A stretch of DNA of 64,000 nt from positions 221,152-285,151 of the forward strand of contig QKYT01000020.1 in assembly GCA_003550305.1 (NCBI GenBank), in the 5' to 3' direction. Below are positions 36,081-47,117 of the stretch, in pieces (position 1 is the first letter of the stretch; the number at the start of each line of letters is the position of its first letter). A model generated the notes under the pieces. It worked only from the letters and a program-made list of their open reading frames with translations, had not been told where the DNA came from and made no database searches. A program made the translations under genes and the position numbers. Source of the stretch: Glomus cerebriforme. Taxonomy: Eukaryota > Glomeromycota > Glomeromycetes > Glomerales > Glomeraceae.

Positions 36081-36149
36081 CAAAGCAAAAGGAACATTAG
36101 TGACGTTCCAATGACAAAAAAAAATAAAAAAATAAATCAAACAATCTCC

Positions 36150-36440
36150 ACTCCTAAACTGAACAAAGAATATTCATATTGGGAGAGATTCAGGAGAACT
36201 GATCGGAAGGTTATTATTTTGGTACTAGCACTGGGATATGGGAGAAAATCAGAGCATATTAATTATCTAAGAAGGATCTTGCTTTCAGTCCTCACTCTGA
36301 GGACTTATATTATATAAATGTGATGAGCGATGCTTTTCTTATAGAGAGTATATATTCACTTTTATAATTTGACTATATGTACTAAATTACTGAATTTATT
36401 TCAATAAAGTTGGTTAGTATTTTGTCTCGTCTTCAAAAAA
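36150..36440 (+). repeat. dispersed retroposon-like repeat with A-rich 3' end
   Basis: Contains GGTACTAGCACTGGGATATG and AGCATATTAATTATCTAAGA, then AATAAAG and a run of A at 36435-36447, as at the 3' end of a retroposed copy. A diverged copy lies inverted at 40540-40700. It sits inside the cassette region, separating array 1 from the cassettes at 36.6-37.3 kb. Confidence 0.5.
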
Positions 36441-36579
36441 AAAAAAATAATAATACTAAGTAATAAAATACTAATAATAATACTAAATAATTATCAAATA
36501 AAAAGAAAAACATTTGGTTAGAACATTTCTAACAGAAAAAAAAATGAAAAATAAAGGTTTATAATAAAACATTTGTTAT

Positions 36580-37290
36580 GAAACTTACATTTCAGTTTTC
36601 TAAGTTCAGAAATAAACCTACAAAAAAAAAGAAAAACATTCAGTTAGAATATTTCTTAAAAAATAAAATAAAAAAAATAAAGTTCGTAATAAAGTAATTT
36701 ATTACAAAACTTATATTTCTTTTTCAAATTTTGAATTCCCAAAGTCAAATCTATAAAAAAAAAGAAGAAACTTTCAGTTAGAACATTTCTTAAAAAACAA
36801 AAAAAAATAGAGTTTCATAATAAAATATTCATTATAAAATTTATATATATGTTTCTAAATTTTGAATTCCTAGAGCTAAATCTACAAAAAAAAGAAGAAA
36901 TGTTCAGTTAGAATATTTCTTAAAAAAAAAATGAAGTTTTAGTATGAAACTTATATTCTGAAAAGAAAGTTTTGAAATTACAATCAACTTCAAAACTTAC
37001 CAGATTTTCAACTTAAAATCAAAAAAAAAACCTGATCCTACAAAAAATAAAAAAAAGAAACATTAGTACTATTTCTACTAATAATTTTTTAAGTAAATGC
37101 ATCAGATGAAAATTTTGGTAAAAAACTTTCATATCCAAAATGAAATCCAAGAACCTATAAGAAGAAAAAAAAAGAAATATTAGAAACGTTTCTATTTAAA
37201 AAAAATAAAAAAAATGGTAAGTTTTATAAAAAAACTTACCAGTTCTCACTTTTCAGTATTAGACTAAAAACTGAGAGTCCTATAAAAGAA
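36580..37290 (-). repeat. micro-exon cassette array 1, diverged distal part
   Basis: Same architecture, other sequence: blocks 36589-36617 (29 nt), 37001-37037 (37 nt) and 37240-37279 (40 nt) have acceptor GTAG/ATAG and donor GTAAGTTT; blocks near 36705-36750 and 37125-37160 have lost the donor GT. The donor at 37240 lies in a perfect inverted pair GGTAAGTTTT/AAAACTTACC (37216-37225, 37231-37240), so GTAAGT appears on both strands. The array ends in TAACTAAAATAAACTGTAGC, shared with array 2. Confidence 0.6.
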
Positions 37291-38547
37291 GAAAAAAAAT
37301 GATTTTAATTTAACTAAAATAAACTGTAGCTGCGTATATTAATGGTATATATAATATGATGTCTGTATTATGTTGATCTAAATATTAGATGAATATGTCA
37401 AGGTATTTAAAATCATGCTAGTGAATCGTAGATGTCATTGGAAATACATCACATGATAAATATGAAATATCAGTCAAATATTGCACATCTGAAATGTGTG
37501 ATAGGTTATGTTAAAATGTTAAATAATTAGACTAATCGTCTTTATCAACAAAACAGATTAACAAGTTTTTTTTTAAAAAAAACTTTCTTTTCTTTATTTT
37601 TTTAAGGATAGCCTTTTGGACTTTGAAATAGACAAAATAAAGATATTTCTTTTTATTTTTTTATATTTTATTTTTATTATTTCTTATTTTAGAAATATCA
37701 TTAATATTTCTTTATTTTTTTAGGAACAGCTTCTTGAACTTAAAAATGTATAAAATAAAAGTATGTTTTTATATTTTTATATTTATTTTTTTATCTTAGA
37801 AACATTGCTAATGTTTCTTTTTTTTTATTTTTTTTTAGAAACAACCTTTTAAACTTTGAAATAGAGGTATTTTTTTAATTTTTTTATATTTTATATATTG
37901 TAAACAAACTCTTTGATGTATTTACTACAAATAATATGATAATTTTAAACTTTTACTGTAATATTAAAAATAATAGAAACAAAAAAAATGTGAAAAATGA
38001 TTTTTAAAAAATAATAATACAATAAATATATTGAAAATTAAAAAATAAAACATAAAAATTTATTTACAAAGATATTTATAATAGTTATAAACTTTGAAAA
38101 AGTGAAAAAATATATATCTTTGTCAGTAATTATGGGTAAAGATTGATAGGAATGGCAGTGATGACAGTCAGTCCTGTATAACCACAAAAATTTCATTCCA
38201 CGTGACTTTTGGCCGGCATTACGGCATTAAGAAATTAACCATGTGATGAATAAGGGTGTGATAAATAAGGTTTCACCCGTTGAAAAAAAGGCAAATTTAT
38301 CATACAGGCATTACAGGGTGTACAGGATAATAGCCTATGCCCTTGAAAAAATTCTGTCCCTGTAAAAATGAATTACTATGGTCACGTGGGGGTGAAAAAT
38401 TTGTGATGATACTGGGGAAGATCAGTCAAAATATATGATAGTCATTGCATTTTAAGTCACACAAGAAAGTATAAAGATGAAATGAAAATGACTCATTCTA
38501 TATTTTATCAGTTTAATATTTTTAACACGAAAAAAAATATTATCAAT
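37291..38547. other. A+T-rich spacer with two CACGTG boxes
   Basis: No gene. T-rich, partly periodic GAAACATT...TTTATTTTT blocks near 37560-37870. CACGTG occurs at 38199-38204 and 38383-38388, within 350 bp of the gene that follows, so this may be its promoter. Confidence 0.4.
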
Positions 38548-39487
38548 ATGTCAGATGAATTAAAGTCTTTAAAGTCTTTACGACACCAAAGGGATTCGGA
38601 GGAACTAAAGTCTTTACGACATCAAAGGGCTTTAGAGTTATTAGAAACGCCTGGAATAAGGGAATATTTCAGGAAAAATTTTAATTTCGCTGCATTAAGA
38701 GAGTGGGAAGAAGCCGGAGAACCTTTTGAAGAAGACGAAGAAATATTGGGTAATTTAATCACTTAGAACATTTACGAAGTCTCAAATTTTAAACTTTATT
38801 CGTCGAATTTCTAGCATACTTAGAGTATAAGAAAAGTGAGGCGCGTAAGAATGGCGCTCATTCCACTAACTCTGGATCAGCTAATGGAGTTATTGAACAA
38901 AGATCAGTTGGTAAGTCTATTAACGCTCTACATGATTTAATAAAGCCAAACTCACATAACTTTAACTTTTTAAGGAACTGGACTACGAAGCTCTGTCAAT
39001 GGAAATGAACAAAATATTGGAATTATGTATGGGATTCACCCCAACAACAATCAGAAGACCGGGAAGGCGGGGCCGCCTACAAATTCCGGAACCAGAAGAC
39101 AATCAACTACTACCACGAATAAGAATGATAAATGTAGTGGTAAAAAAACTAGATCAAACGGAATTTCCGACCCAGTCAATGCTCTTAACCGAAATGCTCA
39201 ACAGTCTAAGAACGCTAAATCTCTTAGATCACTACATCAAGAGAAATTTGGAAATTAATATCAGAAAATTTGCTAAGAACGAAACGACTTTAGATCCACC
39301 AATTCAACCTAATGATCTTGTTCATAAATTTTCTTGTATATATGCGTTAATTTTACCTCAATGGCATCGTTTGATGTTATGGCATATTAGTGGTCGCCTA
39401 TTTAGAGCAATTGCTTTCTTTGATGATCATGATGAATATGTAGAATTTCTAAACATCTTTTATAGCAACTATAAATCTAGTATATAA
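38548..39487 (+). CDS. hypothetical protein with alternative splicing and overlapping frames
   Basis: Exons 38548-38749 and 38815-38910 are clear (MSDELKSLKSLRHQRDSEEL, then ILGAYLEYKKSEARKNGAHS). The third exon can start after AG at 38974 or at 38990, 16 nt apart, which switches between two long open frames: one stopping at 39258 (193 aa, Asn/Ser/Thr-rich) and one at 39487 (264 aa). A third model removes 39140-39227 (88 nt, GTAAAA...TTAG) and joins the first frame to the second (240 aa, ending FLNIFYSNYKSSI). All three keep phase. An upstream in-frame ATG is at 38482. No domain recognised; the tail has HKFSCIYALILPQWHRLMLW and FRAIAFFDDHDEYVEFL. An accessory gene in a repeat-rich setting. 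Confidence 0.6.
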
Positions 39488-39729
39488 ATAACTCATTCAG
39501 ACATCCCATAAACACACATACTATAATTATAATCTCGCTTATTAATTCTGCTTATCATACCAAAACATAGATAGTGTAAAATTTCTCTTTGCCTAAGTGA
39601 ATAAATTTATAAATTAGTGCAAGTTGCAATTTTTTTTATATATCCAAAAAATAATTTCACATTGTAAAAATCCATTCAAATGCAATTTGGCAGAAAATAT
39701 TTACAGATTCTTTATTAATACAATCGTAA

Positions 39730-39966
39730 TTATCTACGAAGCATTTTAACAATTACATATTTAATGTCATCCCATGACAAACCCGTAATAGTTGATAGTG
39801 AAAAAGTTTTAATTCGTCCTATCATTGCCTTATCCTTATCTGCATCGATGCTACTGAAGAGGCCATAGATCTTTCGAGCCCTTTCAGTTCTTTTTCGAAG
39901 AGCTTCTTCTGAAGTGTCTGTTTCTTTACGTCATGCGACTAGAGACTGGGATGCCAACAGTTGCAT
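39730..39966 (-). pseudogene. C-terminal fragment of a dispersed charged-protein family
   Basis: Minus-strand reading gives ETDTSEEALRKRTERARKIY, GLFSSIDADKDKAMIGRIKT and LSWDDIKYVIVKMLRR before a TAA, with one TGA near the upper end. Residue pattern and length of the uninterrupted part argue for real coding descent. It looks like a common short C-terminal module in Rhizophagus hypothetical proteins (from memory, unverified). Confidence 0.45.
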
Positions 39967-40209
39967 GACTTTTTATTACCACCATTATTTTACCAAATTT
40001 GACTTGCAGTAGTAGTTATAATTTTCCAATATTTTGCTTTTAATCTTTATTCTATTGGTAAGGAATTAATAATTGATCTTTTAATTAATTTATTTTCATA
40101 AAGATTTTTTGAAATCTAATAAAATTTTACTAACCATGATAATTAAAATATAAAAAGTATGCTAAAATGTATATGTTTGGATTAAATTTATTCTAATATT
40201 TATTAAAAG

Positions 40210-40440
40210 ACTTGATACAATATTAATAAAATCTCTCCATTCTTTGAGATGGTAATTTTTTAATAGCATTTACTAGTAAAATCAATTGAATGAAACAATC
40301 GGCAAAATTTATATTTGCATTTTTAAGTAAAGTAATTAAATTTTTAATGAGTTTTAGGATTTTGACTAATTTATTAATATTTACAAAAAAATTCTGAGCT
40401 TCTAATACTTTGTTTGACTGTAATCTCATTAGGATTATTT
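40210..40440 (-). pseudogene. hAT transposase fragment
   Basis: Minus-strand open stretch with LVKILKLIKNLITLLKNANI and NFADCFIQLILLVNAIKKL aligns by eye with MLEENQTNLADAFIQMIRLV of the longer hAT remnant at 51.6 kb, so it is a second, shorter relic of the same family. Confidence 0.5.
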
Positions 40441-40539
40441 ATTTATTTTGAATACAAGACAAATCATGACCTCTTTATTTAAAGTAAATCAGTGAGCAAT
40501 GCTTGGTAAACATAAAGATTGAAAAAATATCCCCCGTCA

Positions 40540-40720
40540 TACTTACGTAATATGAGTCCTCAGTAAGGATTGAAACAAGACCCTTCTTAGATAGTTAATA
40601 TACTCTGATTCTCTCCTATATTTCAGTACTAGCACCAAAAATAAATTTTCCACCCAGTCCTTCCGAATTTCTAATCAATATAAATATCTTTTGCTCAGTT
40701 TATCTGAATCTTCTCTCAAT
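40540..40720 (-). repeat. inverted copy of the 36.2-kb dispersed repeat
   Basis: CTTAGATAGTTAATATACTC and TTTCAGTACTAGCACC are the reverse complement, with mismatches, of the 36.2-kb copy. GAGTCCTCAGTAAGGATTGA also has its partner there. Confidence 0.55.
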
Positions 40721-41162
40721 ACAATAGATCTTTAAACTAGCACAAAACATTAATGAGATTATGGAAACTGAATGATGCTAGTACTAATCTCCAGAATGAA
40801 AGATACCATGACTAACTAACTTGGATTTTTAAACTAGTATAAAATGTTTTAAGAAGATTTATAGAAGCTGGTTACTAATACCAATCTCTATCTAGAAAGA
40901 AAGAACTATCTAAAATACTAAAACTAAAAAATACAAAAAAGAAACTAAACCTAAAAATATTTCTACAACTTCCCTACCAGAGTCAGTTTCTGATCATCCT
41001 GAAGGCCATTACCAAAAACTTTGCTTACTTCTCACCTAGTTAACCTAAGTACTTTCAACCTCTCTGATAGGATCTCTCTAAAATAGGCCAATGCCTAATG
41101 GTACAGTTCAGAATTATTTATTACTATCTGTAATATATAATAATTTAATAATAATTTTTAAA

Positions 41163-42230
41163 ACTTATATTCACGGCTGTATTAGCCATGCTCACGCACT
41201 CGAACTTATACATTTATACTGATAGTAAAGCCGCTATGGATGGGATTAATCATGTTTTAGATTTAGGATTTAATAGTTTTAGAAAAATTTTTAAACTTAA
41301 TAATAGATCTTTTCTTCTTTCTATCTCTTATTTAATAGATATTAAACATATCTCCTTACATCTGGTTAAAGTCAAAGGCCACTCTGGTGACCCCCTTAAT
41401 GAAGAAGCGGATAGACTAGCTAAATCAGGCACTCAAAGTCACCATACTATCGGTGCTTGCCAGTTTTATGACTTTGCATTGATCCAATACCAATTGATCT
41501 GGAATAATATTCCCATGAAAAAATCTACTCGCTCCTTCGTCAAGACACTTCATAATGCCAAAATAGCTGCAGTATGGTCCACGAACTATTACAATTATGA
41601 TTTATTCGACAGCACTTACTTCTCCACACATTGGACCTCCCTGTGGTCTGCATTTTACACCAGGAACAACTCACTTTGCTTCCACTCCACAATTCACGAC
41701 AGTTTTTTGCGCTGATTAAAACTCTTAACACTGGCTCTTTTCACTATGAACATTATGAAGGAATGACATCTGGCAAAATTCACGACGGATAAATGCTTCT
41801 ATTGTGAATCTGAACAAGAAACTCTTTTCCATTTGATTAGATGTCCCAGTTTAACCTCAAAATGGTCCTGCATTATCAACAAAGCGATTGCTAACACCTC
41901 TCAATTTATCATCAATTGGGATCCTTTCTCTAATTCAGATGATTGTTAAGCGCAGCAAGATGCTGTACTCTCCTTCCTCAATAGCTTCTTCACTGCCAAC
42001 CTTCTTGATCAAAACAACAAACATTGGCTCTTATTTCACACACTCAGATCCATATACTCCAACTTCCATTTCAGCTCTCTCCACGGAATCACCAGATCTA
42101 ACCAAATCACGTTTCAAATTCTGGACAAGCTGACCTCTTTCCTCATTCAAGCCTTTCATCATTACATTTGACTTTCACGTAACAAGCTCTTTAAAAACTT
42201 GGAATCATCACTTCAATCGATGAGTTCTAA
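41163..42230 (+). pseudogene. 5'-truncated LINE: RNase H and zinc-ribbon tail
   Basis: Begins abruptly with IFTAVLAMLTHSNLYIYTDSK. The RNase H core motifs YTDSKAAMDG and VKVKGHSGDPLNEEADRLAK (catalytic Asp and the GH...EAD signature) are readable to about 41715; after a frameshift a zf-RVT-type CFYCESEQETLFHLIRCP follows at about 41798. Several stops, including a TGA in HHYI-stop-LSRNK. No reverse transcriptase core upstream, so this is a truncated dead copy, as target-primed reverse transcription usually leaves. Confidence 0.8.
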
Positions 42231-42328
42231 CTCACCTCCTTCTTCGAGCACACCTCGCTCTCATTCTAGCAAAATTCATCATTATATTAGTGAATCCCCG
42301 TTTGATGAATTCCATAATCCTATAGAGA

Positions 42329-42571
42329 GTACCACCACGCGTGAACTTTGTGCCTTCTCCAGATGGAAAGATAGAATGGTTAGTTTTAAAAGGGCATCAT
42401 TTAGGGGACATTGTTGTTAAAAAGGTGGATAAATTAGCAAAACTCACAGAAGGAATGTATAATAGTATTTTGTATGACAAATTGGACTTAAATTTAAATA
42501 CACATAATTATTTATTAGATAGATTAGTTAGTCACTTTGATTTATCACAGGTACAAGGTCGGGAAGATTAG
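42329..42571 (+). pseudogene. possible captured gene fragment, unknown
   Basis: A frame different from the LINE reads VNFVPSPDGKIEWLVLKGHH, LGDIVVKKVDKLAKL and LDLNLNTHNYLLDRLVSHFD, with a possible donor CAG-GTACAAG near 42550 and no ATG at its start. It is more protein-like than its surroundings, but I cannot name it. Confidence 0.3.
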
Positions 42572-42819
42572 ATTATGATGGAATTTAGTTCTTGGTAACA
42601 AAACTTTTCTCCTGAATTTAACCTTCGCGTGACAAGTTATGCTTTTCTGTTAAAGAGGGTATATTCGTGATTTATCTCTCGTAATTATGTATTCTTTTTA
42701 GAACTTCAATATTTGTTTTTTAAAAAAAAAAAATTTTTAAAACTTAAAACTTAAAGATAAATAGACTAACATGTTTTAATGCAATCTATAAATATGATAC
42801 TAAATTTGCAGCTTCATAC

Positions 42820-43380
42820 ATGAATGTTCCTCTTGTTTCTTAAGTCCTTTACTTTTAATTTGTAATGCAGTAACAGCATCAACTAATAATTTTCCTACTA
42901 TATGAGACTGTTTAAAAAATAATACAATTTGATTGCAACTTTTAATTGTTTATTTAGTTATATTATGCCTGAAAAAATTAATAAAATACTAAGTATAAGA
43001 ATAAATCAAATAAAATCATAATTATTTATAATTTAAAGAATACTTAATATTTGTTTAGTTATTAAATTGACAAAATGCATGATACATTAAAGATCAATAA
43101 TATTTGAGAATTGGCTTGTAATTATTTTTTGTATTTTAACATAATTTGCAGCATTATCAGTGATTAATACAGTTATTTTTTCAGAACTAATTTTTTTAAT
43201 AACATTAGTAATTTCACTTGCTAAAAACTTTTCCATATAATGATTATTTAAGTAATCATTAAGAGAATAAAAGTATTATTCATCATGATCAAACATTAAA
43301 ATTATATAACTATAAATGAAAATGCCACTTGAACTAGTCCATACATCTATCAAGTGCTTTGTAAAATTAAAGAATTAAAT
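42820..43380 (-). pseudogene. hAT/DUF659-type transposase fragment
   Basis: Minus-strand blocks QIVLFFKQSHIVGKLLVDAV and KKISSEKITVLITDNAANYV resemble the central part of hAT transposases (the ITDNASN-type motif). Broken by frameshifts and stops. Confidence 0.5.
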
Positions 43381-43609
43381 AATTAAATTAAATTAATTAA
43401 TAATAAATTATAAAAGAAGGGTGTATAAAGGGTTCTAAAATATACTATGAAAAAGGGTTGACATAATAATTAATGTGATATCTACTAAGTTAATTAGTAC
43501 AAAAACCTTAAATCTGTACAAGGTTACACTTATGTTCAATAGTAGAGTTTTGAACCAGATTTATATTTTATATCCAGATTGGATTTGAATCAAACCAAAT
43601 TCCTTCAAT

Positions 43610-43775
43610 TCATCCAGATATAAATAAATCCAATTTATTCGTTTCATCTGGATATAATAAATCCAGTTTATTCAGTTCATCTAAATATAATAAATCTGGT
43701 TTATTAAGTTCATCTGAATATAATAAATCTGGTTTATTCAGTTCATCCAGATATAAATAAATCTGGTTTATTTAG
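43610..43775. repeat. 33-bp minisatellite with palindromic core
   Basis: About five units built on CCAGATATAATAAATCTGG plus TTTATTCAGTTCAT. Two more units lie at 46178-46220, on the far side of the TIR element, so the array was split by its insertion. Confidence 0.65.
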
Positions 43776-44339
43776 TTCTATCAGAAATTTTTTTTAGGGG
43801 ATATATAACGATATATATCTCTTTATCATTATTTATCACATTAATTATAATATGTGATATATATCGATAATAATCGAACTCGTCGAGTGAATTCAATATG
43901 GATAAATAGTGATAAAATATCAGATTTAACCTAAATGATAAATATCAATAAATATTTAAACAATAAACATCAATTTCGATAAACATCAATAAATATGCTA
44001 ATGATAAATAACCTGAACAATAAGAAATATAAACGATAAAAATCAAAATTTAACCAATATGATAAACATAATATTTTATAAAGAATAAATAATCCTTTGC
44101 ATTTATTTTATTATATAAAATATCATAAAACAATATAAAATTAAACTAAACTAACTAAATGAAAAAAATATAGCAATAAAAATAAGAAAAAATGTTAAGC
44201 GATAAAATAAAGAATATAACGATAAAATAAGAAAAAAAACGTTAAACAATAAAAATAAAAAAAATGTTAAACGATAAGTGATAAAAATAAGAAAAAATAT
44301 ATAAACAAAAAAAAAATGAAGTTTTATAATGAAATGAAC

Positions 44340-45110
44340 ATTACAAAACTTACGATTCCACTCCTGAATTCTCAGAGTCAAATCTACAAAAAAAAGAAAT
44401 GTTCAGTTAGAACGTTTCTTAAAGAAAAAAATAAAAAAAATGAAGTTTCATTATGAAACTTACATTCTGAAAAGAAAGTTTTGACAACTTCAAAACTTAC
44501 CAGATTTTCAAGCCGAAATTGAAAAAAAACCCAATTCTACAAAAAATAAAAAAAAGAAATATTAGTAATATTTCTAAAAAAAACAAAAAAAATGGTAAGT
44601 TTCGCAAAGAAATTTACCATTTTTCTTTTCATTCTAGACCGAAGAGTTCGGAGAACCTACAAGAAAAAAAAAGAAATATTAATAAGCATTTCTAAAAAAA
44701 ATGGTAAGTTTCGTGAAAAAACTTACCGTTTTCTCTTTCCACTCTAAACTGAAAAGTTTAGAGAACCTACAAGAAAAAAAAGAAACATTAATAAGCATTT
44801 CTAAAAAAACAAAAAAAAATAGTAAGTTTTACGAAGAAACTTACCTTTTCCCTTCCCATTCTAGTTCAGAGAACTTATAAGAAAAAAAAAAGAAATGTTA
44901 ATAAGCGTTTCTAAAAAAAACAAAAAAAAATGGTAAGTTTCATAAAGAGACTTACCATTTTTCCTTCCCATTTCAAACTGAAGAGTTTGAAAAATCTACA
45001 AAAAGAAAAAAAAATGTTAATAAGTGTTTCTAAAAAAAAACAAAAAAAAATAACAAGTTTTGCGAAGAAACTTACCATTTCTCAATTTTCAGAACTAAGT
45101 TCAAACGGTG
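44340..45110 (-). repeat. micro-exon cassette array 2 with donor palindromes
   Basis: Minus-strand blocks with acceptor and GTAAGT/GTAAAT donor: 44354-44383 (30 nt), 44501-44536 (36), 44618-44656 (39), 44727-44766 (40), 44845-44873 (29), 44956-44995 (40), and a terminal one ending at 45076. Several encode variants of FSKLFSLEWKEKM; one copy has TGA where others have TGG. From 44.59 kb on, each donor lies in an inverted pair of the type AATGGTAAGTTT...AAATTTACCATT. Introns carry GAAATATTAGTAATATTTC-type palindromes. The end TAACTAAAATAAACTGCAGC matches the end of array 1. Confidence 0.65.
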
Positions 45111-45712
45111 ATTAAAAGTTGCTAATTTAAGGTTTAAATAACTAAAATAAACTGCAGCTGTAGCTTAATTGATAAGCGTAGCATGCAGTTAATTTTTTTT
45201 TAAAATAAACTGTGGCTCATATTATGTGATACATGTGATACAAAAAAGTATATAATGAGACTTTTTTCATTTTTTTTCATTTTTTTTAATTTTAATTTTT
45301 TTTTAATTAATCTTGCAAAAANCCCCTTCTCTATGGATGNGTANAGGTCATTAGTANCTACAGGGAAAGAGCCATTGCTGCTTCCTCCGCCCATTCATAG
45401 TGACAAAAAGAGAATGTATCAGTAGCAAGATATTTTAAAAGAAAAAATTTTCTGAAACTAATCAGATAGTTTTGGCCTGAATTATTTTCAAATTTGATTA
45501 GAATTATGTTTAATATTGGCCAATATAATAATCCGGATNCGATTTTAAAGATTTTTAATAAATTTTAATAAAATTTTAATTATAATTTATAAAATTAACT
45601 ATTTATTATAACTATTTATTATATTGAAAAAAATATTAAGTGGCGTTAATATTTGAGCATTGCGTAATAGTATATAATGTGTTTAATAACTGTTAATATA
45701 GAAAAATGTGTA

Positions 45713-46020
45713 TGTATCATCAATTATCATTGTGATAAATAACTGTAAATAACTGTATTGTTAATTATCATTGTGATAAATAACTGTAAATAACTGCATT
45801 ATCAATTATTATTGTGATAATATTCAATAAATACAGTAACTGCATCGTCAATTATCATTGTGATAATATTTGATAAATAACTGTATCATCAATTATCATT
45901 GTGATAATATTCGATAAATAACTGCATTATCAATTATCATTGTGATAATATTCAATAAATAACTGCATCGTCAATTATCATTGTGATAATATTTGATAAA
46001 TAACTGCATCGTCAACTAAC
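45713..46020. repeat. minisatellite, about 43-bp unit, 7-8 copies
   Basis: Units of AACTGCATCGTCAATTATCA, TTGTGATAATATTTGATAAAT with small variations. ATTATCATTGTGATAAT is itself nearly palindromic. Lies inside the right half of the TIR element. Confidence 0.75.
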
Positions 46021-46422
46021 CTCATGATTAATTTCAATTCAGATAAATATCATTATAATATCACAGATATTTATTAATATTTATCTGAATACGTTAATTA
46101 TCAATATTTTTATTATGATAAATAACGATAAAGAAATATATATTGTTATATATCCCCCAAAAAAATTTTCTGATGTCATCCAGATATAATAAATCTGGTT
46201 TATTCATTTCATCCAGATATAGTAATGTGTGACTGAAGAAAATAGATATAATCCTAACCAATTAATTATATTTAAGTAATTTTTATTTTCTATAATTTAT
46301 TGTTTATTATAATATATTCAACATATGCTTGTCCTATATTTTCTTATATACTGGTAGTTATTAAATGCTATTCATTAATTTCATTGATAAGTTTACTTTT
46401 GGTATGATTTATTCTGAATATC

Positions 46423-46960
46423 CACTGGTCAAAAACTGATCTATCTTGCAGATAACTTACAGATATCTTATAAATATCGGGTACCCAAAATGCAGAAAAT
46501 CTGCTATACATCGGATACCCAATATGTATACTATAGAATTAAAAAATACAATTTATTAANTATNTCGCTATCCAGTGATCATAAAAAGATGAAATATAGC
46601 TCATTCAATTCGCCTCACTGAGACGTATCGAAAGGTACTAATTTTGCATTTCTAGGTGCGATAAATATCAAGATATTGCATTTTTTGTTTATTTTTTTAN
46701 GATTTATCAAATATCTCAGCATCTATCNCACCTAGAAATGCGAAATTAGTACCATTCGATACGTCTCAGTGAGGCGAATCGAATGAATTATATTTCATCT
46801 TTTTATGATCACTGAATAGCGAGATAATTAATAAATTGTATTTATTCTATAATATACATATTGGGTACCCGATATATAGCAGATTTTCTGCATTTTGGGT
46901 ATCCGATATTTATAAGATATCTGTAAGATATCTGTAAGATAGATTAGTTTTTGACCAGTG
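46423..46960. mobile_element. 538-bp fold-back element
   Basis: Nearly the whole length is one inverted repeat with arms of about 250 bp meeting near 46690; ends are CACTGGTCAAAAACT and AGTTTTTGACCAGTG. ATC flanks both sides (46420-46422, 46961-46963), a possible 3-bp target duplication. No ORF. Ambiguous bases at 46560, 46564, 46700 and 46728 suggest collapsed or hard-to-read hairpin sequence. Confidence 0.75.
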
Positions 46961-47117
46961 ATCTATTCTGCTAAATCTACTACTTTGAATAATTCTAAAA
47001 ATTTCTGCTTTTTCTTTATTAATTATTTCTTTTTATTGTTACTAGCAGTTTATTACATCATTAACCAATTCTTTATATACCTTTATTATTTTTATATATT
47101 TCAGCTATGTTCTAAAT

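Larger units (their letters stand above)
43780..46174. mobile_element. 2.4-kb TIR element carrying a micro-exon cassette array
   Basis: Terminal arms 43780-43838 and 46116-46174 (59 bp) are inverted copies with few mismatches (ATCAGAAATTTTTTTTAGGG at the left, then GATATATAACGATATATATC). Subterminal DNA is full of GATAAAT/ATTTATC motifs. The interior holds the cassette array 44.3-45.1 kb and a TGATAATATTTGATAAATAA minisatellite, and no transposase ORF. Probably non-autonomous. Its class is uncertain because the target is itself repetitive. Confidence 0.65.

Noticed and set aside
45150..45195. tRNA-like sequence GTAGCTTAATTGATAAGCG beside array 2
   Set aside because: Matches an A box by eye, but there is no T-arm or B box and no acceptor stem; not a tRNA and not convincing as a SINE head.
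45713..46020. CRISPR-like or iteron array
   Set aside because: Continuous minisatellite without unique spacers; no replication gene nearby.
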